A stretch of DNA of 47,363 bases from Candidatus Nomurabacteria bacterium GW2011_GWB1_43_19 (GTDB lineage: Bacteria; Patescibacteriota; Minisyncoccia; Phycocordibacterales; UBA9973), in assembly GCA_000999465.1 (NCBI GenBank), contig LCGB01000004.1, forward strand, positions 11,441 through 58,803, written 5' to 3'. This document shows positions 23,215-31,812 of the stretch, piece by piece. The position numbers and the translations under genes are program-made. The notes beneath the pieces were generated by a model. The model worked only from the letters and a program-made list of their open reading frames with translations, did not search any database and was not told the DNA's origin. The stretch's first letter is position 1. Each line of letters opens with the position of its first letter.

Positions 23215-26200
23215 TTATTTTTCAATTTTAACTTTAAATTCCAATTCGTCTGCTCTTAAAATTTCCCCGTCATTTTTTTTGAATTTCACCCCGGAAGCAA
23301 GCACGGTCTTTTTTATGTCCGCTTCAAACTTGCAAACCAATTTCCTGCCCACATCGTCGGTATCAAACAGAAGCGTGACCACATCATTCGGCGTTAATCC
23401 CATTTTCTTCCTCATGTCTTGCAGCGCGCGCGCCAATTCCCGGTAATCGCCTTCCTCTTTTAATTCCGGGGTTATGTCTGCGTCAAGATTTACTTTATTA
23501 ATACCTATTTTTATTTTTAAAATATAAACGATATTTTTAATATTTAATTCGTCTTTTATTATCTCAATATACTCGTCGGACAATCTCTCTGCTATGATTT
23601 CTAAGCGATTTAACGGCTGGCGAACCCTTATCCCGGCTTTCTGGCGCGCCTCCAGGCCGAGAGTTACGATATTTCTGACTGTTTTCATTTTCTCTAAAAC
23701 TTTCGGTCTAAGAAACGAAAAAAGTTTAAACGGCTTGGTTGGCCAACTTGCCAAATGCACGCTCTTAACATCATTCTCATTTTTTAATTTCAGCCAAATG
23801 TCTTCTGCCGCAAAAGGCGTCAAGGGAGCCAAAATTTTGGCCAAACTTTTCAAAACAAAATAGATGGTTTGTTTCGTCTCTTTATCTCCCTCTTTTATCC
23901 GTTCCCGCGAACGGCGCAGGTACCAAGTAGAAAGGTCGTTGATAAAATCACGGATTGCTCTTGCCGGCTCAAGCAACTTGTAATTGTCCATATTCTTCGC
24001 GGTTAATTTTATCAATTCATCCAATCTGGCTAAAATCCAAATGTCCAAAATATTATCCGGTTTCGGCCTGCCGCCTTCTTCCAATGTTTTATCCCGGTAA
24101 AGTTCGTAAAAAGCAAGCACATTATAAAGCAGACCGAAAACTTGTTGATAAAGCAGGGCAACGGTTCTTTCGTCAAAATTTTTGGATTCCCCCGGCTGAT
24201 TAATCGAATACATCCAAAGGCGAAGCGTGTCCACGCCGTATTTATCTATCATTTTCCATGGGTCAACGACATTGCCAACAGATTTGGACATTTTTTTACC
24301 CTTGACGTCCAAAAGGTGTCCTAAGCAGATGACATTTTTATATGCTTTGCCGCGTCTCATCAGCACGCCGACTGCGTGCAAGGTATAAAACCATCCGCGT
24401 GTCTGATCAATCGCTTCCGAAATGTAGTCAGCCGGATAACCCGGCCCATTTACCCATTTTTTGTTTTCAAATGGATAATGATCTTGCGCAAAAGGCATAC
24501 AGCCGGAGTCAAACCAGACATCCATCACTTCTTTTGTACGCGTTAATTTTCCGCCGCATTTACATACCAGACTCACTTCATCAATATACGGCTTGTGCAG
24601 GTCAAGTTCGTAATTTTCATTATGCGGAAGGGGGATAAAATTCAGTGCTTTAACTTCGCCAGTATTTAACATTTGCCCTTCAGTAAAATTATTTATGGAC
24701 AAACCGGAGGTAATTTTTTGTAAAACCCAAATAGGATTTCCGTGCGAAATTATCAAGATATTTTTATTTTCATAAGTTTTTTCCACTTCATAAATAAAAT
24801 CACCTGTTCTTTTCCAAACCAACTTTATATCTGGCTCATTGCGTTCATGCAATCTATCTTCAATTATTACCTTTTCTTTTTTTAGTCCCAGTTCTTGTCT
24901 TACAATTTCAGCCGTTTCTTTGGTTCTTAAAAAAGGAGAGGAAAAGATAGCATCAATTTTTGCGCGTTTTAATTCTTTAGAGGCGATAATTATTTCTTCT
25001 CTCCCCTTGTCTGTCAAGTGATTGTCGGGGTCGCCTTTGGGGTCGTCCAAATGCTTGGCATTATCAATGGCTTCGCCGTGTCGCATCATAAAATATTGAT
25101 TGCCGGATTTCTTTGTTTTTTCTTTTATTTCTTCAATACTCCCCACTACTTCCGTCTTTTTGCAATCATCGCAAACCCACACCGGTAGCGGCGTTCCCCA
25201 ATACCGTTCGCGGGAAATTGCCCAGTCCTTTATCTCCCTGAGCCACTCGCCGAAGCGTCCATTCTTAATATACGACGGTTCCCAGTTTATTTTTTTATTT
25301 TCACTAATCATCTCTTTTTTAATCTTCGGATCGGACATTTTTATATACCAAGAATCGCGCGCGTAATAAATAAGGGCGGTCTTACAGCGCCAACAATGCG
25401 GATAGGCGTGCTCGTAATTTTCCTTTTTAAAAAAGAGGTTTTTGTCGGCCAGATATTTGATAATATCCACATCCAGAGTCGGCTTTCCGTTGTCGTCTTT
25501 TTCTTTTACGAATCTACTTCCCAAAAAACCGGTCCCTTTCATAAATTTGCCTTCGTAATTTACCAAATGATGTTTTGGTAAGCCGATTTTCGTTCCAAGT
25601 TCAAAGTCGTCTTGCCCATACATAACAGCCGTGTGAACCACTCCGGTGCCGTCGTCTGTGTTCACGAAATCCGCAAAATAAATTTTAAACATTTTATTTG
25701 TCGATCCTTTTTTATTTTTAAGCTGTTCTTTCAAATACGGAAAAAGTGGTTCATATTCCAAACCGACCAAGTCTGCCCCTTTTATTTCTTCCAGAATTTC
25801 ATAAGGTTCGGCAATTACGGAAAGCCGGTCTTTGGCTAAAATAAATATCTCATTCCCAATCTTTGTCCTTACATATGTAATGTCTTTCCCAACCGCCAAA
25901 GCAACATTACCCGGCAAGGTCCAGGGAGTCGTCGTCCAGGCGAGGACGTAAGTATTCTCTTGCCCTACAATTTTGAACTTTGCCGTAATGGACAAATCTT
26001 TCACATCTTCATAGCCCTGCGCCAGCTCGTGGGAAGAAAGCGCCGTTCCGCAGCGCGGACACCAGGGTACAACTTTATAATCTTTATAAAGAAGTTTTTG
26101 CTCGTTTATTTTTTTGACAATGTTCCAGGCGGATTCAATGTAGTTGTTGTGGTAGGTAACATAAGCATTCTCCTGGTCAGCCCAATATCCCATTCGGTTG

Positions 26201-26607
26201 GTAAAGTTTTTCCAAAATTCAACATATTCCCAAACACTCTCCCGGCACTCTTTGTTGAATTTGGCAATCCCGTATTCTTCAATCGCTTTCTTGGAATTAA
26301 GTCCCAGCTTTTTCTCCACTTGGAGTTCCACCGGCAATCCGTGTGTATCCCATCCACCTTTTCGGCGCACGTGGTAACCGCGCATGGTTTTGTATCTGGG
26401 AATCGCATCTTTGAAAGAAAAAGGCACCATGGTGTGCAAAACAGGCTTGGAGTTGGCCGTAACCGGACCATCGTAAAAAATAAATTCTTTCTTGCCTTCT
26501 GTCCGCTCCAAAGATTTTTCAAAAATTTTATTTTCCTTCCAGAATTCCAAAACGCGCTCTTCACGAAGCGCGGCATCGGATTTGGTATTTTCTTCTTTTT
26601 CAGCCAT
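23215..26607 (-). CDS. ileS: Isoleucyl-tRNA synthetase with embedded histidine-phosphatase domain
   Basis: The 1130-aa class I synthetase has GWDTHGLPVELQVEKKLG, an editing domain with LAWTTTPWTLPGNVALAVG, SRERYWGTPLPVW, DQTRGWFYTLH, KMSKS (772-776, GKKMSKSVGN) and an anticodon domain. The HIGH site (about residues 54-60) reads SKPVLHTM, without the usual second His. Residues about 504-660 are an inserted phosphoglycerate-mutase-like (histidine phosphatase) domain: MMRHGEA (509-512), SSPFLRTKETA, LHERN and SHGNP (621-624), all expected catalytic elements. It lies between VVGSIEEIKEKT and the metal-knuckle VCKCGGKL. The extended -10 TGCTAAAAT lies 9 nt upstream, giving an almost leaderless message. 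The role of the phosphatase is unknown. Confidence 0.95.
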   Translation of the reverse strand: MAEKEENTKSDAALREERVLEFWKENKIFEKSLERTEGKKEFIFYDGPVTANSKPVLHTMVPFSFKDAIPRYKTMRGYHVRRKGGWDTHGLPVELQVEKKLGLNSKKAIEEYGIAKFNKECRESVWEYVEFWKNFTNRMGYWADQENAYVTYHNNYIESAWNIVKKINEQKLLYKDYKVVPWCPRCGTALSSHELAQGYEDVKDLSITAKFKIVGQENTYVLAWTTTPWTLPGNVALAVGKDITYVRTKIGNEIFILAKDRLSVIAEPYEILEEIKGADLVGLEYEPLFPYLKEQLKNKKGSTNKMFKIYFADFVNTDDGTGVVHTAVMYGQDDFELGTKIGLPKHHLVNYEGKFMKGTGFLGSRFVKEKDDNGKPTLDVDIIKYLADKNLFFKKENYEHAYPHCWRCKTALIYYARDSWYIKMSDPKIKKEMISENKKINWEPSYIKNGRFGEWLREIKDWAISRERYWGTPLPVWVCDDCKKTEVVGSIEEIKEKTKKSGNQYFMMRHGEAIDNAKHLDDPKGDPDNHLTDKGREEIIIASKELKRAKIDAIFSSPFLRTKETAEIVRQELGLKKEKVIIEDRLHERNEPDIKLVWKRTGDFIYEVEKTYENKNILIISHGNPIWVLQKITSGLSINNFTEGQMLNTGEVKALNFIPLPHNENYELDLHKPYIDEVSLVCKCGGKLTRTKEVMDVWFDSGCMPFAQDHYPFENKKWVNGPGYPADYISEAIDQTRGWFYTLHAVGVLMRRGKAYKNVICLGHLLDVKGKKMSKSVGNVVDPWKMIDKYGVDTLRLWMYSINQPGESKNFDERTVALLYQQVFGLLYNVLAFYELYRDKTLEEGGRPKPDNILDIWILARLDELIKLTAKNMDNYKLLEPARAIRDFINDLSTWYLRRSRERIKEGDKETKQTIYFVLKSLAKILAPLTPFAAEDIWLKLKNENDVKSVHLASWPTKPFKLFSFLRPKVLEKMKTVRNIVTLGLEARQKAGIRVRQPLNRLEIIAERLSDEYIEIIKDELNIKNIVYILKIKIGINKVNLDADITPELKEEGDYRELARALQDMRKKMGLTPNDVVTLLFDTDDVGRKLVCKFEADIKKTVLASGVKFKKNDGEILRADELEFKVKIEK

Positions 26608-26616
26608 TATTGGCTG

Positions 26617-26625
26617 ATTTTAGCA
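26617..26625 (-). promoter_or_regulatory. Extended -10 for the ileS-HAD-HD unit
   Basis: TGC-TAAAAT on the minus strand in the 32-bp argS-ileS gap, 9 nt before the ileS ATG. Confidence 0.6.
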
Positions 26626-26639
26626 TAAAATCTTTATTT

Positions 26640-28355
26640 TTACATCTTCACTGGAGTTTCAATACCAAGAAGATGCAGCCCGGTTTTCATTACAAAAGAG
26701 AAAGCATAAGTGAGCGCAACTTTATATGGAGAATTTTTATCCTCTTTGCTGGCAATAACGGTATTCCCGTAGAAGCTGTTAAATGCGCGAGCGGTTTCTA
26801 TCAAATAGTTGACGATATAGTGCGGCTCATATTTCGAGACGGAACGGAAAACGATTTCCGGAAATTTGTACAGCAATTTCTCCACTTCAAAAATTTCAGG
26901 CGGGAAAGCGTGAGGATCCGGTAAAATATTTTCCTTCTGCGCTTTTTCCAAAACGGAATTCGCCCGCGCATACGAATACTGGAGGTAAGGCCCGGAATCT
27001 CCCTCAAAGGAGATGGAACTTTCAAAATCATAAATAATGTCACCGCCGATGGATTGCTTCAAGATAGAGTATTTTATCGCAGCTACCGCCACATCCGAGG
27101 CGATTTTCTCCCGCTCCTCGTTTCCGAATTCACGGTCGGTCATTTTCTCCAGAATTGCATCACGAACATCGTTTAAGAGAGATTCTCCCGTAATCACATT
27201 GCCTTTCCTTGAGCTCATCTTGCCACCCACGAAACGCATCATACCGTGAGTAATATGTTTCATTCTGTTTTCATAATCCGGGTGGATAAACGAGATGGCC
27301 TTCGCAACAACGCGCATATAATCCATCTGTTCGTTGGCGGTAATAACAATAGACAAATCCATTCCGGGATTTGTTTTGAATTTTTCTTCGGTCAAGCCGA
27401 GCTCCTTGGTTTCATAAGTTGGCAAATTAGCGGAAGTGATGAAAACCCGGGTATGAAATTTGGGGTTGTATTTTTCCGCTTTAAACACAATAGCGCTGTC
27501 TGACTCTTCAAAAACTTTGTCCATATTGTCCTTCACGATATCACGCCCGATATCCGCCATAACGCTTTCCAAAAAATAATAATCAAATTTTGTGCCGAGC
27601 ATCCCGTAGAGGTCTTCAAAGGCCTTCATGGTGACGTCAAAACCCCATTGATATATCTCGTTTATTTTTTCGTCGGTTTTGTCGTAGAGTTTCATGTTTA
27701 TGGCGTCTATTTCTTTTTTGACGCCTTCGTCCGTCTCGTACATTTCCGCTCCGTGCGCGTAGGCGCGGCCAATATTGGCTGCCTGCAGGTTGTATGAACC
27801 CGCTTTGCTTTGAAGCTTTTCGTTTTGCATCAGGCCCCAAATGGCTTTGGCTACGTGAAGCCCGACATCACCCTGGTAATTTGCCCGGGAAACCGCCGCG
27901 CCGGAATGCTCCAGAATACGCGCGATAGATTCCCCGATGGCATTGGTCATCAGATGCCCGATATGAAAGGGCTTGAAAGGATTCGGGTCGGTGTATTCAA
28001 TCATTATTTTTTGACCGGAAAAGACATCGTTCTTGCCGACCATTTTTCCTTTATTCAAAATTTCCTCAATTGAACCGGAGAAAAACTTACGGGATAAATA
28101 AAAATTGATAAACCCCGGACCGGCTGACTCCACCTTTTCCAGATTTTTATCCGTATTCAAGCGCAATATCTCGGCAACTATTTTATCCGACAAGTCCTTC
28201 GGGTTGGTTTTTATGTTTTTGGCAATAGCGAGCGCCACGTTCGTGGAATAATCGCCCATCTTCAAGTCCGCTGGATGTTCCAGGATAATATCGCCGACCT
28301 CAATGCTTAGATTTTGTAGCGCGTCTTTTATTAGATTTTTTATGTTTTGTTCCAT
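26640..28355 (-). CDS. argS: Arginyl-tRNA synthetase
   Basis: The 571-aa class I synthetase has the Arg-tRNA additional N-terminal domain (VESAGPGFINFYLSRKFF), HIGH site YTDPNPFKPFHIGHLMTNAI, the NYQGDVGLHVAK segment, MRFVGGKMSSRKGNVI (KMSK variant KMSSRKG) and a DALR-type anticodon domain (RAFNSFYGNTVI). Length and motifs are normal. It starts 2 nt after dut and ends 32 bp before ileS, which has its own -10. Confidence 0.96.
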   Translation of the reverse strand: MEQNIKNLIKDALQNLSIEVGDIILEHPADLKMGDYSTNVALAIAKNIKTNPKDLSDKIVAEILRLNTDKNLEKVESAGPGFINFYLSRKFFSGSIEEILNKGKMVGKNDVFSGQKIMIEYTDPNPFKPFHIGHLMTNAIGESIARILEHSGAAVSRANYQGDVGLHVAKAIWGLMQNEKLQSKAGSYNLQAANIGRAYAHGAEMYETDEGVKKEIDAINMKLYDKTDEKINEIYQWGFDVTMKAFEDLYGMLGTKFDYYFLESVMADIGRDIVKDNMDKVFEESDSAIVFKAEKYNPKFHTRVFITSANLPTYETKELGLTEEKFKTNPGMDLSIVITANEQMDYMRVVAKAISFIHPDYENRMKHITHGMMRFVGGKMSSRKGNVITGESLLNDVRDAILEKMTDREFGNEEREKIASDVAVAAIKYSILKQSIGGDIIYDFESSISFEGDSGPYLQYSYARANSVLEKAQKENILPDPHAFPPEIFEVEKLLYKFPEIVFRSVSKYEPHYIVNYLIETARAFNSFYGNTVIASKEDKNSPYKVALTYAFSFVMKTGLHLLGIETPVKM

Positions 28356-28357
28356 AA

Positions 28358-28783
28358 TTATTTATGTCCAGTACTTCCTTCGCGCCCGATATCCCTAACT
28401 GTTTCGGAAATTTTATCCGTTTCTAATATCTCGCAGTGTTCAAACTTTTGGATTATCATTTGCGCCACTTTATGACCTTTTTCTATTATAACTTCTTTGT
28501 CAGAAATATTTAAGAGATTCATGATTAATTCACCCCTGTAGCCGGCATCAATCACTCCGCCCATAATTTTCAATCCCAAATTAAAAGCAATACTGGATTT
28601 GTCCCATACTAGCCCCACATATCCCTCCGGTATTTCTATCGCCACTCCCGTACGCACATGCATCTGCTTGCCGGGCGGAAATACCACATTTTCCATCGCA
28701 TAGAAATCCATCCCGGCGTCCCCAGGATGCCCGTGCGTCGGCAATTTCGCGTCCTTATGCAGTTTTTTAACTTTTAAAATCAT
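28358..28783 (-). CDS. dut: Deoxyuridine 5'-triphosphate nucleotidohydrolase
   Basis: dUTPase hydrolyses dUTP to dUMP and PPi. All five motifs are visible: PGDAGMDFYA, DKSSIA (motif 2, usually G/R-SS), GGVIDAGYRGE, KGHKVAQMII and REGSTG. I start at MILKVKK (28783), giving 141 aa, rather than the track's 28810, because the N-terminal MASSVAWKI is not family-like. The start then overlaps the upstream nudix gene by 17 nt. Trimeric dUTPase is expected. argS follows after 2 nt. Confidence 0.92.
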   Translation of the reverse strand: MILKVKKLHKDAKLPTHGHPGDAGMDFYAMENVVFPPGKQMHVRTGVAIEIPEGYVGLVWDKSSIAFNLGLKIMGGVIDAGYRGELIMNLLNISDKEVIIEKGHKVAQMIIQKFEHCEILETDKISETVRDIGREGSTGHK

Positions 28784-29261
28784 AATTTTCCATGCGACGC
28801 TTGACGCCATTAAGAAACATATCCGGGTTTTCTTTTATCATTTTTTTAAGCTCACCTACTTCAAACCATTTCACCTCGGCGACTTCCTGTCCCGCTATTT
28901 TAAAATCATTAAATCCATCTGGCAAGGTCAACAAAAATTCTTGAGTAAAGTAATTCCACTTTCCGTTTGAGCGTGTCTTGGTCCCTAATCTGGGATGAAT
29001 GTTTTTTAAACCCAATTCTTCTTTGGCCTCTTTTAGAATATTGGATTCATACGTTTCCCCTTCCTCTATTGTGCCGGCAACCGCCAGACCCCACTTGCCC
29101 GGATCATGGGACTTATCAAGTGCACGCCGCGCGAGTAAAATTTCTCCCTTACCATTTGTAATCCAAAGAGAAGAAACATGATAAATTGCATCAAGGTTCC
29201 TGTCATTCCTGTCTTCATGCCCTATTATTTCATCCTGTTCATTTACAATCGAAATTCTCAT
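28767..29261 (-). CDS. Nudix hydrolase (IPP-isomerase-like branch)
   Basis: The 164-aa protein has the Nudix box GTIEEGETYESNILKEAKEELG in a GKWGLAVAGTIEEGET context and begins MRISIVNEQDEIIGHEDRND. The N-terminus and RALDKSHDPGKWGL resemble the YfcD/isopentenyl-diphosphate isomerase branch. The substrate is unknown; house-cleaning of nucleotides fits its link to dut. It overlaps the dut start. Confidence 0.85.
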   Translation of the reverse strand: MRISIVNEQDEIIGHEDRNDRNLDAIYHVSSLWITNGKGEILLARRALDKSHDPGKWGLAVAGTIEEGETYESNILKEAKEELGLKNIHPRLGTKTRSNGKWNYFTQEFLLTLPDGFNDFKIAGQEVAEVKWFEVGELKKMIKENPDMFLNGVKRRMENYDFKS

Positions 29262-29303
29262 ATTATTATTTAATTATATATCTTTTCTCCACCAAAAACC
29301 AAC

Positions 29304-29336
29304 TTAGCATTAGTGTACGACCGTTTGTTAATGCTA
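29304..29336 (+). repeat. 33-bp perfect direct repeat, upstream copy, overlapping promoter of Cas2-like gene B
   Basis: A 33-bp unit with arms TTAGCATTA / TAATGCTA, identical to 29912-29944. Its last bases form the TGCTA of the extended -10 TGC-TATAAT (29332-29340), which ends 6 nt before the ATG at 29347. It could therefore be both a repeat and an operator. Confidence 0.9.
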
Positions 29337-29346
29337 TAATAAGCAG

Positions 29347-29910
29347 ATGGAGTATAAAAAACAAAGGATAGGAAACACAAAAAAGAAAGTGCTTTTACTT
29401 CTGGTCGCAGGACTTGCGCTTGGCTTGACTAGGTCACCCAAGAAGCATTGGTGGATTTTAAAAAAGATTCCAAAAGAGTGGAAAAATATAAACCGTCAAG
29501 CACTAGAACGAGCAATTAATTCTTTATACGTTTCCCACTTAGTTCGAGAAAAATATAACAAAGACGGCACAACCACCCTTGTACTAAGTGAAAACGGCAG
29601 GCAAAGAGCTCTAAGGTTTAACATTAATAAGATGGAAATCAGGAAACCGATTAAATGGGACAGGAAATGGAGAATAGTTATGTTTGATGTTCCAGAAAAA
29701 TTAAGAAGGTTGCGAGATTCTCTGCGTTTACACTTCCGAGAAATAGGCCTCATTGAACTTCAAAAATCGGTCTTCGTGTATCCTTATCCCTGCAGTAAAG
29801 AGATTGAATTTATTTTGGAATTTTATAATGCCAGAAAGTATGTACGTTCTATTTTGGCTGAAAAGATAGATAATCAACTTCATTTAATGGGCAAGTTTGG
29901 CTTATGCTAA
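29347..29910 (+). CDS. Winged-helix + Cas2-fold (PaaX-like) protein, paralogue B
   Basis: The 187-aa product has an N-terminal winged-helix part (VLLLLVAGLALGLTRSPKKH, INRQALERAINSLYVSHLVR) and a Cas2/PaaX-type domain (WDRKWRIVMFDVPEKLRRLR, ELQKSVFVYPYPCSKEIEF). It ends IDNQLHLMGKFGLC. It is the only plus-strand gene between 10.6 and 34.7 kb, inserted between the minus-strand nudix and kinase genes. It is framed exactly by two identical 33-bp palindromic repeats, 10 nt before the ATG and 1 nt after the stop. That framing suggests a cassette or mobile unit, or operators of an autoregulator. No cas1, array or transposase is near. Confidence 0.85.
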   Translation: MEYKKQRIGNTKKKVLLLLVAGLALGLTRSPKKHWWILKKIPKEWKNINRQALERAINSLYVSHLVREKYNKDGTTTLVLSENGRQRALRFNINKMEIRKPIKWDRKWRIVMFDVPEKLRRLRDSLRLHFREIGLIELQKSVFVYPYPCSKEIEFILEFYNARKYVRSILAEKIDNQLHLMGKFGLC

Positions 29911-29911
29911 T

Positions 29912-29944
29912 TTAGCATTAGTGTACGACCGTTTGTTAATGCTA
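29912..29944 (+). repeat. 33-bp perfect direct repeat, downstream copy
   Basis: Identical over 33/33 bases to 29304-29336; begins 1 nt after the stop codon of the Cas2-like gene and ends 8 nt before the stop of the convergent kinase gene. Confidence 0.95.
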
Positions 29945-29952
29945 AATGGGTT

Positions 29953-30543
29953 TTAGGGCTTGATTTTGAAGTGTTTGATAATCATATTGGCGACCTTTTG
30001 TGGTGAAAGATTTGTGTTATCTATTACTAAGTTGTGCTTTAATTCCGGGGAAGTGTGCCAATCCTTGGTCTTTAATAATTCCTTAAGAATTTTTTTATCC
30101 TTTAACTTTCCGAATCTTTTTCTTGAGTCCGTACTAACACGCCTTAACAGTTCCCTGTCGGCGGCCTTCAGGTGTATCGGTAAAAATCTCGCTCCCAGCC
30201 TAGTGAGTTTTTTCTTATGGTTTTGAACAAATTGCTGCTCGGTAACGCCGCTCGGATATACAAAATCGTGCGAATAGGTATAAGTCGTGACCAGACTAAT
30301 CCCGGCTTTTACTGCTTGTTCCATCAAGTAATTCCTTAAAAATTCCTTCACATTCCCATTTTCTTTGGTTCCACGAGTAAATAAGTGGTCAACCACATCA
30401 TTAATAGCGTGATTATGGGTTAGTGTGTATTGAAGCTTATTTGACAGAACTTTTGCTACTGTCAGTTTCCCCGCCGCAATAGGACCGTACAAAAAAATAA
30501 CAACCGGCTTTTTATTTTTTGATAATTTTTTTGATTTTTTCAT
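29953..30543 (-). CDS. P-loop kinase-like protein
   Basis: The 196-aa protein has a basic N-terminus (MKKSKKLSKNKK), then Walker A FLYGPIAAGKLTVAK, a LTHNHAINDVVDHLF segment and an ADRELLRRVSTDSRKRFGK lid-like Arg-rich region, ending VIDNTNLSPQKVANMII. It looks like an adenylate/shikimate-kinase-type phosphotransferase; the substrate is unknown. Its start overlaps the end of tmk by 32 nt in another frame, so it is translationally coupled to it. Confidence 0.75.
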   Translation of the reverse strand: MKKSKKLSKNKKPVVIFLYGPIAAGKLTVAKVLSNKLQYTLTHNHAINDVVDHLFTRGTKENGNVKEFLRNYLMEQAVKAGISLVTTYTYSHDFVYPSGVTEQQFVQNHKKKLTRLGARFLPIHLKAADRELLRRVSTDSRKRFGKLKDKKILKELLKTKDWHTSPELKHNLVIDNTNLSPQKVANMIIKHFKIKP

Positions 30544-31210
30544 AAACTTTTGCGTGGATATTTTCCCGGGTATCCAATTTGCCGTTTTGCATACATTCTA
30601 TCTTTATCCATCCTTTCTGCGTTTTGGCGAGCCAAAGCGCGCTCTTTCTGGAATTCTCTAAAAATCTAACGTCTTTTTCATGAACGTCCTTTTTCTTACC
30701 CAGATATTTTCTCCTTTTGTCGTTGCCATCCCGCTTGCGGATTAATTTCAAAACTACCGGAATCGGCACATTTAGGTAAAACACCGCATCCGGCCTGGGA
30801 ATTTTAAAAACTTCATATTCCATCTCCGCCAGCCACCCGAGAAAGCTCTCCCTTTTTTTGGTATTCGTAATCTTTCCACCCTGATGGATTTGATTAGCGC
30901 TCGCATACCTGTCAGCGATGACGATATATCCTTCCTTCAACCATTGTTCAATTTTATTCTTGGATTCAAAACGGTCAGCGGCATAGAGTACCGAAGCGAT
31001 TTTTGGATGCACTTTCACGAAATTATAATATTGCTCGGAGAGACAGTGTCCGATGAATTTGCCGAAAAAATTGGAGGAGTAGTCGGGGAAATCAACAACT
31101 TTTACTTTGTATCCGTCTTTCTTTAGATGCTTTATCAAAAGTCCGGCTTGGGTAGCTTTGCCGCTCCCATCCATGCCATCAATTACTATCAATTTACCCT
31201 TTTTTACCAT
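30512..31210 (-). CDS. tmk: Thymidylate kinase-like protein
   Basis: The 232-aa P-loop kinase begins KGKLIVIDGMDGSGKATQAG (Walker A GMDGSGKAT), with the DRF/DRY motifs ADRFESKNK and IADRYASANQIHQGGKI, and FYLNVPIPVVLKLIRKRDG (lid). It phosphorylates dTMP to dTDP. At 232 aa it is a little longer than the roughly 210 aa of E. coli. It is followed by the overlapping P-loop gene. Confidence 0.88.
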   Translation of the reverse strand: MVKKGKLIVIDGMDGSGKATQAGLLIKHLKKDGYKVKVVDFPDYSSNFFGKFIGHCLSEQYYNFVKVHPKIASVLYAADRFESKNKIEQWLKEGYIVIADRYASANQIHQGGKITNTKKRESFLGWLAEMEYEVFKIPRPDAVFYLNVPIPVVLKLIRKRDGNDKRRKYLGKKKDVHEKDVRFLENSRKSALWLAKTQKGWIKIECMQNGKLDTRENIHAKVYEKIKKIIKK

Positions 31211-31234
31211 ACAGGAAATATACCAGAAAAATAT

Positions 31235-31708
31235 TTATTTTCCCAATTCTTTTAACGCTTCGGTGGCGTAAAAACGCACATTCGGTATGAGTTCCATTTT
31301 TTCAAGTTCTTCTGTGTTTACCCAACGGGTATGAGTCCTTTCATGTTCGTTCGTGGAATCGGTAATCTGGTCGGTGTCAGCCGTGGCAAAATAAACAAAG
31401 GCAATGTGCTCATGGTTCTCATTTACCGGATGCCGGCCAAGGTAGCGCGGAGGTATGAGATATTTATATCCGCGATTTTCTGCTTCGCCGTTTTTGGGAC
31501 CGTGCGCCTCTCCGACAATCTTCACCTCTAGCCCCACCTCTTCCTTCACTTCGCGATACGCCGCCTCTATCGGGTCTTCGTCTAGTTCAATGTGTCCACC
31601 GACGGAAAGCCAGATATTGTATTTGTCATGCATACGCAAAAGAACTTTGTTCTTGTGGACAATAAAAACTTCCACGCAGTAATCTATTTTGTCATGTATA
31701 TGAGGCAT
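31235..31708 (-). CDS. Nudix hydrolase
   Basis: The 157-aa protein has the Nudix box GHIELDEDPIEAAYREVKEEVG in a CVEVFIVHKNKVLLRMHDKY context, with a C-terminal WVNTEELEKMELIPNVRFYA. The substrate is unassigned. It starts 1 nt after a 33-aa ORF whose product resembles the same C-terminal segment, suggesting a decayed nudix duplicate. Confidence 0.87.
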   Translation of the reverse strand: MPHIHDKIDYCVEVFIVHKNKVLLRMHDKYNIWLSVGGHIELDEDPIEAAYREVKEEVGLEVKIVGEAHGPKNGEAENRGYKYLIPPRYLGRHPVNENHEHIAFVYFATADTDQITDSTNEHERTHTRWVNTEELEKMELIPNVRFYATEALKELGK

Positions 31709-31709
31709 A

Positions 31710-31811
31710 CTATTTCAAATCAAATTTCATTAAAACTTCTTTAAAATATTTATCCGTTGGCTCAAGATTTGAAATATCTTCCAATGAGAGCCATCCGACC
31801 TGTAGTTCCAT
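31710..31811 (-). CDS. 33-aa ORF, likely remnant of a Nudix protein C-terminus
   Basis: Too short for the ORF track. MELQVGWLSLEDISNLEPTD and following, 33 residues, with one of the few good Shine-Dalgarno sequences of the window (AAGGAG, 6 nt before the ATG), formed by the last codons of the SDR gene. The WLSLEDISNLEP...YFKEVLMKF pattern parallels WVNTEELEKMEL...RFYATEALKEL of the next nudix gene. It is either a translated small protein or a remnant; a free function is doubtful. Confidence 0.5.
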   Translation of the reverse strand: MELQVGWLSLEDISNLEPTDKYFKEVLMKFDLK

Positions 31812-31812
31812 A

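Noticed and set aside
29304-29944. A CRISPR array at the Cas2-like gene B
   Set aside because: Only two repeats exist and the interval between them is a gene, not a spacer series; no cas1 or effector gene is in the window, and the two other Cas2-like loci use unrelated repeats.
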